Assembly (NCBI GenBank): GCA_016719565.1
Contig: JADJYU010000005.1
Coordinates: 537,232-601,231, forward strand
Source of the DNA: Ignavibacteria bacterium
Lineage (GTDB): Bacteria > Bacteroidota > Ignavibacteria > Tepidaquicellales > Tepidaquicellaceae
Length of the DNA stretch: 64,000 bases
Direction of reading: 5' to 3'
The translations under genes and the position numbers were made by a program. Every line of letters starts with the position of its first letter. Within the stretch, counting starts at the first letter, position 1. This document shows positions 56,499 to 64,000 of the stretch, in pieces. The notes beneath the pieces were generated by a model that saw nothing but the letters and a program-made list of their open reading frames with translations, had not been told where the DNA came from and did no database searches.

Positions 56499-58913
56499 AT
56501 GAAGAAAATTATTTGTACTTTTTTCATCTGCTGCATCGGTATGATCTCAAACTCTCATGCATATTCACCTAAGATCCACTCTGATCTGCAGAATAAAATG
56601 AATCAGAATACTGACAACACATTAATTCCGATTTATATTTTACTGAATGATCACATGAATCTAAATGACTTTTCAGATATAAGTTATGATACTCCAAAAC
56701 AGGAGCGGAGAAAAATTGTAATAGACAGACTGAAAAACTTTGCGAATGATTATCAGAGAAATATTAAAGAGTATCTGGAATTGAAAAAGTCTGAAAGAGC
56801 AATTGAGAAATTTGAAATATTATGGATGGCAAATACTATAATTACTTCAGCAACAAATGAAATTATAAATGAACTCACAGCTTTTGATAACATAAAAATG
56901 ATCTGTTATGATGCAGAATATCCATCTGAAGAATTACTGGACTACAAACAATTATCAGCTCCGTTTATCGGTGCAATGACAAAAGATAATTCATCTTCCG
57001 CGCCGCAAATAGGAATAGTATTAATGAAAGCAGACCAGGTATGGGCTTTGGGCAATAACGGTTCAGGAGTTTTAGTCGCAAATTCGGATGACGGTTTCTG
57101 GTGGAAACATCCTGATCTTGTAAAGGGATTATGGCAGAATCTCGGCGAAGATGCAAACAGTGACAATAAAACAGTTAATATTCAAGCCGGTACAACAGGT
57201 TCAGTCTTTGATCCGTCTGATATTAACGGGATTGATGATGACGGGAACGGAAAAATAGATGATCTGATCGGATGGGATTTTACAACAGGTAATTATAATA
57301 TTACAACTGCTTCACACGGCAGCGCTACTCTGGGACAAGTCGTTGGTGACGGAACGATGGGAATTCAGACAGGAGTTGCACCGGGTGCAAAATGCATTGT
57401 GCTGAGAAATTCAAGCGGTCAGTCACAGCAATGGCTGGCTTTTCAATATGCTGTAGAAATGGGTGCGGAGGTTATTACAAGTTCTCTTAGCTGGAAATGG
57501 TATATGAATCCAAAACCCGATTATTCACAGTTCAGATTAATTACGGATATGTCTTTAGCAGCAGGAGTTATTCATACAAATTCTACTAGTAACGACGGCG
57601 GTAGCTCATCAGCTCCGGTTCCTGTGAACATTTCAGCAGCCGGGCTTTGTCCTTCACCCTGGCTTCATCCGGATCAATTACGAAGAGGAAATGTCAGTGG
57701 TGTAATAGGTGTCGGTAATGTAGCTGCAGGAACAGATTTAATTCACTCAACCTCTCCTTCAGGTCCGTCTACATGGGGCAACTGGAGTTTATGGGGAACA
57801 TATACTTATCCGATCAGTCCGGATCATATGGATTATCCGTACAGCAGGGTCACGCCTGTAGAAGTTCCTGACTCGATGGGACTTCTTAAACCGGATGTAT
57901 CCGCTCCGGGAGCGGGGACTGCATCTACATATGTAAGTTCCGGTACAGGTTACGGAAGTTCTTTCGGAGGAACATCTTCAGCTACACCACATACAGCTGG
58001 TTGTGTTGCATTAATGCTGTCGGTAAATCCGGAGATGCTTCCTGCGGATATAAGCAAAGTAATAGAACTTACATCTGTAGAAAAAGGCGCTCCGGGAAAA
58101 GATCCGAGATACGGCACCGGGAGAATAGATGCTCTTGCTGCTACAACATCACCTAAATTTACTGTAGAAGGAGTAAATGGCGGCGGTAATATGTTTTTAA
58201 ATAACAGCATAACAGCAAATGATACAGCAAGAGAACTTGCCGGTATAAAAATTTCAACCAATGTCCTTCCGCAGGTTGGTTCATTAAAAACATTAACATT
58301 CGGCTTAACAACAATTGCTAATACAACGCATATATTATCGTTTGATCTTTACTGGGACAGGGATAGAAATAATGTAATAAATACCGGTGATCAGAAATTA
58401 AGATCCGTTCCATTTTCAAATGCGGTTATTACATTTGATTCTTTAAAATTTAAATTTCTTGATACTGCAAGAAATATTATTCTTGCTGCGCGAACATCAT
58501 CAGTAGCAGCCGGTCAAAGTATTGATTTAATAATTTCCGATACAAACAGTGTAACTGCATATTATACTACAAAACCTTTTCAAACAAATTTTCCGCTTGC
58601 AAACTTAACAGGTATCAGTAGCAATGTAATCAGTGATCTGTCTTATGCGCTTTTACAAAATTATCCGAACCCGTTTAATCCCATTACTACTATAAATTAT
58701 ACGGTTGCAGGAGACGGCGATGTAAATCTGAAAGTCTATAACATGATAGGAAAGGAAGTTGCAGTGCTTGTTAAAGGTTTTAAGATGAAAGGAAATTATT
58801 CCGTGGAGTTTGACTTAAATGATAATGGATCTGCATTATCAAGCGGAGTTTATTATTATAAAATGGAGGCTGGAAATTTCAGTGACATTAAGAAAATGAT
58901 ATTGCTTAAATAG
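56499..58913 (+). CDS. Exported subtilisin-like (S8) protease with T9SS sorting domain
   Basis: The 804-residue protein has a signal peptide (MKKIICTFFICCIGMISNSH). A propeptide runs to about residue 160. The S8 domain has Asp197/198 in VANSDDGFWWKHPDL, His273 in TASHGSATLGQVVGDG and Ser493 in GGTSSATPHTAGCVALML. The Asp motif is divergent: SDDG replaces the usual DTG/DSG, but the following HPDL is typical. A beta domain follows. The final ~85 residues are a T9SS C-terminal domain (LLQNYPNPFNPITTINYTV; VYNMIGKEVAVLV; SGVYYYKMEAGNFSDIKKM). It is predicted to be exported and surface-attached or released by T9SS. It is the only large exported gene on the plus strand here. Confidence 0.92.
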   Translation: MKKIICTFFICCIGMISNSHAYSPKIHSDLQNKMNQNTDNTLIPIYILLNDHMNLNDFSDISYDTPKQERRKIVIDRLKNFANDYQRNIKEYLELKKSERAIEKFEILWMANTIITSATNEIINELTAFDNIKMICYDAEYPSEELLDYKQLSAPFIGAMTKDNSSSAPQIGIVLMKADQVWALGNNGSGVLVANSDDGFWWKHPDLVKGLWQNLGEDANSDNKTVNIQAGTTGSVFDPSDINGIDDDGNGKIDDLIGWDFTTGNYNITTASHGSATLGQVVGDGTMGIQTGVAPGAKCIVLRNSSGQSQQWLAFQYAVEMGAEVITSSLSWKWYMNPKPDYSQFRLITDMSLAAGVIHTNSTSNDGGSSSAPVPVNISAAGLCPSPWLHPDQLRRGNVSGVIGVGNVAAGTDLIHSTSPSGPSTWGNWSLWGTYTYPISPDHMDYPYSRVTPVEVPDSMGLLKPDVSAPGAGTASTYVSSGTGYGSSFGGTSSATPHTAGCVALMLSVNPEMLPADISKVIELTSVEKGAPGKDPRYGTGRIDALAATTSPKFTVEGVNGGGNMFLNNSITANDTARELAGIKISTNVLPQVGSLKTLTFGLTTIANTTHILSFDLYWDRDRNNVINTGDQKLRSVPFSNAVITFDSLKFKFLDTARNIILAARTSSVAAGQSIDLIISDTNSVTAYYTTKPFQTNFPLANLTGISSNVISDLSYALLQNYPNPFNPITTINYTVAGDGDVNLKVYNMIGKEVAVLVKGFKMKGNYSVEFDLNDNGSALSSGVYYYKMEAGNFSDIKKMILLK

Positions 58914-58970
58914 ATCCGGTTTTTCAATCTTTACATTCGACGCTCAATGTTAATCTACTCATGATTAAAA

Positions 58971-59001
58971 AAGCCGCGAGATTCTATATCCCGCGGCTTT
59001 T
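58971..59001. terminator. Bidirectional rho-independent terminator
   Basis: AAAAAAGCCGCG and CGCGGCTTTT form a strong stem between convergent genes (subtilase and the gene at 59072). Confidence 0.88.
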
Positions 59002-59071
59002 ATTTCAATATTTTCAAAATATTCTCTTATTCGTAACCCGTCAATTTTAACTCTTTAACTATTAACTATTT

Positions 59072-60559
59072 TTAAGGTCTTATTTTGGATACAAAATTAA
59101 ACGCATTATTATCCGCAAACACTGCATCTGCTACATCAACTATACCGTCGCCATTAACGTCAGTAGAAATGTAACCTGATGCAAAGTTGAATGCATCGTT
59201 ATCTATCAGACTTCCGTCAGTAAGGTCAACCGTTCCGTCCTGATTTACATCACCGCTGTAAATTGCAAATCTGACAGGTGATGCATCCGCCTGTATCATA
59301 TTGTTTCCGTATGCTTTTGTAATTAAATTCGTGAAATCATAATTCAAAGTACCGCCATTTGTAACGCTTTCTCCACCGGCTTTACTCCAGGTTTCAATTG
59401 TGTTTCTGTGTTTCACTGCAAGATAGTATGTGCCGTTTGGCGCATTAGAAAAAATATAAGATCCTGAAAATGTGATAGAATCAATTATTGATTTTCCTGA
59501 ATCTACAATGGCATAAGGCGAAGTAACATTGTGAAGATAAACTCTTACAGTATCTCTCATATTTAATTTTTTCGAACCCGTATTATAAAATCCTTCCGGA
59601 ATAACTTTAATATTTGCATTTGCCGTCGGAGGTCCCCAGATAAAAGTCAGTCCTGACGCAGGGAAAACCGTGCTGCTTATTAAACACAACACATCATTAG
59701 TAGCTCCGGCCGATGTGGTTAACCAGTTTGAAGAAGTACTTCTGTTATTGAAATCAGAAGCAAGAATTCCTCTCAATCCCACCTGACCTGAGACAGAGAT
59801 CGGACCCTGATCTACATTTCCGTAGACTACTTCAATTTTTCCTGCAGCTTCATAGAGTTTGATCTGAAAATTCAGATTATCAATTGTTCCTGTTGTTATG
59901 TTTCTTTTGAAATTTTTGAACTGAATTGTATGAACTCTGTTACCTGTTGCGCCTGTGGTACCGCGCACTATACTTGCTGAAGCGATCTGAATAATTTCAC
60001 CAGTACCGGTTGATGTGGCTGATGATGAAATTAATATTGTACCCATACTTTGATTAAATGAGATAATAGTTGCAGATGCAGGTATGCCTGTTCCGGTTAT
60101 AAGTCTGCCGGCTACGACGCCTGCGAAACTTACAACATTTGTAAGCACAGGACTTCCTGCTACTCTGTCAGCATTGGTTCCGAATATGCCGATCAAGTTT
60201 GCGCCGAATGCACTGACTGCTCCGTCATAAGTTTCCGTGGCAGCTATTGGTCCGTAATTTGCCGCTACAGGAGGAGTCACGCCGAATGTTATAAATCCGT
60301 TGGAGTTTATTGCAAAAGTTGTATACGCCGCTCCGTTAAATCTGAAAGAGAACGGAATGGTGTTGGAAGGATATGTCACATCATCAAGATTCATCGGATT
60401 CGTGATCGTCGAAGTGGATAACGCAACTGTAGTATCTCCCGTGATCTCATTATATGATCCGTTATTCTGAGTAAATGAATACAGAGCTACCTGTGCTCGT
60501 ACATTTTCATTAAAACACAGAATTATTATTACAAAAGATATTGATATTAATTTTTTCAT
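59072..60559 (-). CDS. Exported beta protein with dockerin-like tail
   Basis: The 495-residue protein has a signal peptide (MKKLISISFVIIILCFNENV, cleavage near RAQ). The N-terminal ~320 residues contain PFSFRFNGAAYTTFAINSNG and IQFKNFKRN...IKLYEAAGKIEVVYG. That pattern is seen in exported Bacteroidota proteins that begin with a nidogen-like or carbohydrate-binding-like beta sandwich; I cannot name the family. The tail is the shared module (EGFYNTGSKKLNMRDTVRVY; HRNTIETWSKAGGES; GDVNQDGTVDLTDGSLIDN; TDVNGDGIVDVADAV), ending VSKIRP. A short CTATTAA-type heptamer run directly follows the stop codon. No partner gene is seen. Confidence 0.82.
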   Translation of the reverse strand: MKKLISISFVIIILCFNENVRAQVALYSFTQNNGSYNEITGDTTVALSTSTITNPMNLDDVTYPSNTIPFSFRFNGAAYTTFAINSNGFITFGVTPPVAANYGPIAATETYDGAVSAFGANLIGIFGTNADRVAGSPVLTNVVSFAGVVAGRLITGTGIPASATIISFNQSMGTILISSSATSTGTGEIIQIASASIVRGTTGATGNRVHTIQFKNFKRNITTGTIDNLNFQIKLYEAAGKIEVVYGNVDQGPISVSGQVGLRGILASDFNNRSTSSNWLTTSAGATNDVLCLISSTVFPASGLTFIWGPPTANANIKVIPEGFYNTGSKKLNMRDTVRVYLHNVTSPYAIVDSGKSIIDSITFSGSYIFSNAPNGTYYLAVKHRNTIETWSKAGGESVTNGGTLNYDFTNLITKAYGNNMIQADASPVRFAIYSGDVNQDGTVDLTDGSLIDNDAFNFASGYISTDVNGDGIVDVADAVFADNNAFNFVSKIRP

Positions 60560-61117
60560 GAAAATTAGTTTGATATTTCAGAAGACAACTTTTTGTACTG
60601 ATAAACTGCATATATATATGATGTCAGGTTATCAGAGGTCATCTGAAAATGATTTAGAAAGTTTTTAGGATATGTTGATTTAAGTATCTTCCTTTAGGAT
60701 TTTAACCTAACGAATAAGCTCTGTTTTATTAATCGTTGATTTGCTAATCTCTGCGATTATTTACTTTACCGGAAATACTTTTTTGGGGAAGAGTATTTAA
60801 TTTATTAAAAGAAAAACTTGTGATGACAAGAATATTAAATAACTGTAGAATTTTGGGTTGTCTCATTTTGAATTTCTTCTGTTAAAAGAAATTTTAGTGA
60901 TTGGTCAGAATTTTTTAATTAAGAACTATCACTACAGTAAGCTATGCTATTTAGCCTCTAATGTCAAGCGTTATAGTTTCGTGAGAATCTCAGATCATGA
61001 AATATCAATTGAGCCAATTATACATTTAGAAATATTTCGAACTTTTATTATACTTTGCAATTACTGTATTTATAATATATTTTTTTAGTAATACTGAAAT
61101 ACAATTATATAAATTAT
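60560..61117. other. Intergenic region of about 560 bases
   Basis: AT-rich, between divergent genes. A 76-codon open frame at 60858-61088 has no recognisable domain or ribosome site and I do not call it. No repeat of the locus families is visible. Confidence 0.4.
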
Positions 61118-62542
61118 ATGAATGTAAGAATCAACTTCCTTTTAATTTCATTTTTTACACTTACGATTTTACCTTTTACAATTTTATTTATTTTTAATCA
61201 TCCTTCGCCTGAGGATTTTTCATGGGGTGAAACTGTCAGGAGTATGGGATTCTTTGAAGCCCAAAAATTCTTTTATGAGGAATGGAGCGGCAGGTTTTTC
61301 TCTTATCTTTTACTCAGTGTTAATCCGTTATTATTTAAGTCGATTCTGTTTTATAAAATATTCTTGCTGATTTTTTTTCTAGTCTTCGTGTATATATTTT
61401 TCGTCTTTGTATCTGCATTCTCAAAGTCAGAATTATCGTTCAGAGAAAGGGTTTTATTGGCAATTTCAATTTTGTTTGTTTACTTATATTCAATGCCTTC
61501 AATATCGGAAGGGTTATATTGGCTTACATCAGTATTTATATATCAGCTTGGAATTTCTCTGATAATGTTATTAATTATACTTTACAGGAAGTCTGCATTT
61601 CTAATGTCGAATTCAAAAAGAAATGTCATTATAATGTCAGCTTTTTTGGTAACAGTAGCTGCGGTCGGCACAAGTGAAATTATAGCATTTTTAATAGTAT
61701 GTATAATTTCTATTGCATTATATATTCACTATCAAAAAATCAAAAATAATACCGGATACCCAACACTTAAAATTGGAAACTTGATATATGTATTATTTAT
61801 TCTGACGGTCGTAATTTCTGCAGCATTGGTTTTTTCCTCTCCCGGTAATTCTCTGCGGGCTTTAGAATTTGAAAATTCCAAAAATTTTCCATACACACTT
61901 AACAGTTCATTCGTTTTTTTATTCAGAAATTTAGTATCATGGATCTTTCTTTCGCCACTTATTCCAGTATCAATATTGCTGTCACCATTATTGATTAAAT
62001 TATTTAACGAAGGTGAAGCTGTTTCAAAAAGTAGTATGATTTATAAAATAGGAATTAAATTTCTGGGACTTTTTTTAATTCTTTACGCTGTATACTTTAT
62101 TACAATATGGAATATCGGCGAATCACCTTATGGAAGGACTGTTAACATTGTTTATTTCATTTTCCTGGTGGGATGGTTTTATAATTTATCTTTTGTATTA
62201 AAATTTATTCACTTAAAGTTTGATTTTAAGTTTCAACAATTTTCAAACCGCATTATATTTTTTATCTTAATAGTAATTTCTTTATTCCTGATAAAATCAA
62301 ATAATATAAAGATTGCAGGCGCTGAATTAATCAGAGGCTCTGCCATAAATTATGATATTAATCTTAATCAGAGATATATTCAAATTGAGAATTCTACAAC
62401 GGAGCCATGTTTAGTAGACAGTATCAAAAATAAACCAAAAACATTTTTTTTATATGATATAACAAGAAATGCAGACAATCCTTATAATCTATGGTATTCT
62501 AAATATTTTGATAAGAAAAGTATTATCCTTAAATCAGATTAA
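61118..62542 (+). CDS. Polytopic membrane protein, GT-C/DUF6056-like
   Basis: The 474-residue protein has about ten hydrophobic segments, starting with FLLISFFTLTILPFTILFIF. The first extracytoplasmic loop has HPSPEDFSWG, then FFYEEWSGRFFSYLLLSV. This acidic-loop plus W-x-GR pattern is typical of DUF6056-type proteins with a GT-C glycosyltransferase-like fold. The C-terminal ~70 residues after the last segment are soluble (PCLVDSIKNKPKTFFLYDI). A role in polysaccharide or cell-surface glycan synthesis is inference from the fold. It stands alone: the upstream gene is divergent and the downstream genes are convergent. Confidence 0.72.
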   Translation: MNVRINFLLISFFTLTILPFTILFIFNHPSPEDFSWGETVRSMGFFEAQKFFYEEWSGRFFSYLLLSVNPLLFKSILFYKIFLLIFFLVFVYIFFVFVSAFSKSELSFRERVLLAISILFVYLYSMPSISEGLYWLTSVFIYQLGISLIMLLIILYRKSAFLMSNSKRNVIIMSAFLVTVAAVGTSEIIAFLIVCIISIALYIHYQKIKNNTGYPTLKIGNLIYVLFILTVVISAALVFSSPGNSLRALEFENSKNFPYTLNSSFVFLFRNLVSWIFLSPLIPVSILLSPLLIKLFNEGEAVSKSSMIYKIGIKFLGLFLILYAVYFITIWNIGESPYGRTVNIVYFIFLVGWFYNLSFVLKFIHLKFDFKFQQFSNRIIFFILIVISLFLIKSNNIKIAGAELIRGSAINYDINLNQRYIQIENSTTEPCLVDSIKNKPKTFFLYDITRNADNPYNLWYSKYFDKKSIILKSD

Positions 62543-62668
62543 TAATAGTATCATGAATTACAATATCCCGATGAAGCGATTAAGATTAAAATAGATTTGG
62601 GAACCGAATATTTATTATCAATTCGGATGAAATCTATTTCAATTTTTTATTAATAAAGAATAAAAATA

Positions 62669-62700
62669 TTTGCAATTTGAAATTTGAAATTTGTAACTCG
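62669..62700. repeat. Partial AT-rich ATTTG element abutting a stop codon
   Basis: TTTGCAATTTGAAATTTGAAATTTG plus TAACTCG lies directly beyond the stop codon of the gene at 62703, as for several exported-protein genes in the window. Confidence 0.6.
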
Positions 62701-62702
62701 TT

Positions 62703-63224
62703 TTAGTGCGGCAGCCTGTCTCTGAATTTTCCATACACCCACGTTCCTGCTATAGCAGAAAGTATAGTAATAATTATTACGGAATATCCGCTTCCAAACT
62801 GCGCGAACAACGGTCCCGGACATGCGCCGGTGATAGCCCATCCTGTTCCGAATATCATCGCCCCGAAGATCTGACCTTTGTTAAATTCTTTGTCTTCAAA
62901 TGTGATAACTTCACCGTAAATACTTCTGAGCTTAAGCTTTTTTACAAAGAAAACTGAAATTGCTCCGACCGCTACTGCCGTACCTATTACACCATACATA
63001 AAGAATGATGTAAGCTGAAACATTTCCTGTATCCTGAACCAGCTTATGATCTCGGCTTTTACAAATACTATTCCGAAAATTATTCCGACTATTGTATACT
63101 TGAAATTATACCACCATGGGTGAACAAGCTGCGATTCATTTGTACATAATGTATCGAGATGTCTTAATTCAATTTCTTCTTTAGTTTCTATGTGTTTGGT
63201 TTCTATAAATTCCGTTTCTGTCAT
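62703..63224 (-). CDS. YeeE/YedE family sulfur-transport protein, second half-protein
   Basis: The 173-residue protein has an acidic N-terminal stretch (ETEFIETKHIETKEEIE) followed by four membrane segments. The signature GTGWAITGACPGPLFAQFGSG matches the ACPGP motif of the YeeE/YedE family (PF04143 group), which carries sulfur compounds such as thiosulfate. The ATG overlaps the stop codon of the upstream half-protein by one base (TAATG), so translation is probably coupled. Together the two halves resemble the PmpA/PmpB-type split transporters. The neighbouring rhodanese fragment supports a sulfur-handling role. Confidence 0.88.
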   Translation of the reverse strand: MTETEFIETKHIETKEEIELRHLDTLCTNESQLVHPWWYNFKYTIVGIIFGIVFVKAEIISWFRIQEMFQLTSFFMYGVIGTAVAVGAISVFFVKKLKLRSIYGEVITFEDKEFNKGQIFGAMIFGTGWAITGACPGPLFAQFGSGYSVIIITILSAIAGTWVYGKFRDRLPH

Positions 63225-63796
63225 TATTGTAAATATTTAAAAATTAATGGAATAAGTATATTAGTAGAAAAGAATCCGCCGGCCATAAAAAATATTGTTG
63301 CAATGAGCGAAGCTTTCTGAAGATTTGCAAGTCCCATTATAGAATGACCGGAAGTGCAACCGCCTGCATACCTCGTTCCGAATCCGACAAGAAATCCACC
63401 CATTATAAAAAATACCAGTCCTTTCATGGAAAACAAATTACTCCAGTTAAATAACTGTACAGGCATAAGACTTGAAAAGTCCGAAATGCCGTAACTGTTC
63501 AATATTCCCACCGTTTCGGGAGCTATGCTGATTGAACTCGCAGGATCCGTAAGAAATACTGTCGCTATGAATGCGCCTATAATTATTCCGCCGACAAAGA
63601 ATAAATTCCATATTTCTTTTTTCCATTCATACTTGAAAAATTTCACATTACCCGGAAAGCATGACGCGCATATATGCCGGAATGATGATGATATTCCGAA
63701 TTTTTTATTACCAAGTATTAGCAGCAGCGGAACTATAAGTCCGATCAGTGTACCGCTTAAAGCCCAGTGCCAGGGCTGTTTTAATAGTTCAAACAT
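63224..63796 (-). CDS. YeeE/YedE family sulfur-transport protein, first half-protein
   Basis: The 190-residue protein has about four to five membrane segments. It contains a cysteine pair in HICASCFPGN near residue 43 and the family signature YAGGCTSGHSIMGLANL (CxSGHxxxG) near residue 145. In this family conserved cysteines line the sulfur-substrate path. It overlaps the start of the second half-gene by one base and is probably co-transcribed with it and with the rhodanese gene upstream (right). The exact substrate cannot be deduced. Confidence 0.88.
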   Translation of the reverse strand: MFELLKQPWHWALSGTLIGLIVPLLLILGNKKFGISSSFRHICASCFPGNVKFFKYEWKKEIWNLFFVGGIIIGAFIATVFLTDPASSISIAPETVGILNSYGISDFSSLMPVQLFNWSNLFSMKGLVFFIMGGFLVGFGTRYAGGCTSGHSIMGLANLQKASLIATIFFMAGGFFSTNILIPLIFKYLQ

Positions 63797-63851
63797 TTTA
63801 GAAAATATTTAGATTTTTTGTTTTGTTAAATTTCAATAACTCAAAACGTTA

Positions 63852-64000
63852 TTATACATTATGAGTTTTCTTTGTACATACAGCATCTGTTTTCGGAACC
63901 CGGGTTAGTTTTATTTCATCAAATCCGCCTTCGACCTCTTTGAAATTTTCCCAGCCCCTGGATTTAAGTATTGAAGCGGCTGTCATACTTCTGTATCCGC
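63852..64000 (-). CDS. Rhodanese-domain protein, C-terminal end (runs off the right edge)
   Basis: The minus strand from the edge to TAA at 63852 reads GYRSMTAASILKSRGWENF, then EVEGGFDEIK and a short tail with a Cys (DAVCTKKTHNV). The GYRSxxAAxxL segment directly follows the active-site loop of rhodanese domains, and GGFxxI is the usual closing strand. Only the last ~49 residues are in the window, so a fused MBL-fold hydrolase, common for such genes next to YeeE/YedE pairs, cannot be checked. It is about 55 bases from the transporter pair on the same strand, so an operon is likely. Confidence 0.78.
   Translation of the reverse strand, partial: GYRSMTAASILKSRGWENFKEVEGGFDEIKLTRVPKTDAVCTKKTHNV

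Noticed and set aside
60858..61088. 76-codon open frame before the membrane protein gene
   Set aside because: No ribosome site, no recognisable domain, AT-rich composition like intergenic DNA.
1..64000. tRNA, rRNA or riboswitch genes
   Set aside because: No cloverleaf, rRNA core sequence or known riboswitch core was recognised by eye; a tRNAscan/Infernal run would be decisive.

Overview
The window looks like an AT-rich chromosomal segment from the Bacteroidota/Chlorobi side of the FCB group, most likely an Ignavibacteria-like organism. The evidence is three proteins ending in a type IX secretion (T9SS) sorting domain with the YPNPFNP signature, many genes without a Shine-Dalgarno sequence, and promoters of the Bacteroidota type (TTTG, about 20 bases, TAnnTTTG). 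The taxonomic call is inference; no rRNA or marker gene is present.

Most of the window (about 1-60.6 kb) is a locus of very large exported beta-structured proteins, nearly all on the minus strand. They are built from FG-GAP, YCF48-like, SBBP and Asp-box propellers, parallel beta-helices, LamG, FnIII and adhesin-like stacks; two are proteases (M12B-like and S8). Eight of the twelve end in the same roughly 170-residue tail: a beta domain followed by a two-loop dockerin-like module ending in G/S-V/K-I/V-T/R-P at the stop codon. Three carry a canonical T9SS C-terminal domain. The twelfth runs off the left edge.

On the plus strand lie six paralogous soluble helical proteins of about 475-495 residues. 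Each is divergently transcribed from a large exported-protein gene. They fall into three subfamilies (A, B, C), and the subfamily matches the architecture of the exported neighbour: A with beta-helix proteins (4250 and 50416), B with GDWNST/adhesin-stack proteins (11818 and 41912), C with YCF48-containing proteins (25846 and 30205). The intergenic DNA is also recognisably shared within pairs A and B. This looks like a repeatedly duplicated two-gene module of unknown function and is the most interesting feature of the window.

The intergenic space is rich in repeats: an array of eight or more 158-bp units carrying facing GTAG-type REP hairpins (5731-7020), a 46-bp array (13386-13800), an AT-rich CAAATT/ATTTG element that directly follows stop codons and is also embedded in frame in one coding region, CTATTAA heptamer arrays (one split by an intact IS4-superfamily element at 10387-11490), and a 21-bp purine/pyrimidine-polarised minisatellite (31940-32570). 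Several genes carry single-base frameshifts, at least two of them in short A/T runs. These may be real decay or assembly errors.

The right end (61-64 kb) is different: a polytopic membrane protein of GT-C/DUF6056 type, a split YeeE/YedE sulfur-transport pair with a 1-base overlap, and the C-terminal end of a rhodanese-domain protein entering from the right edge.
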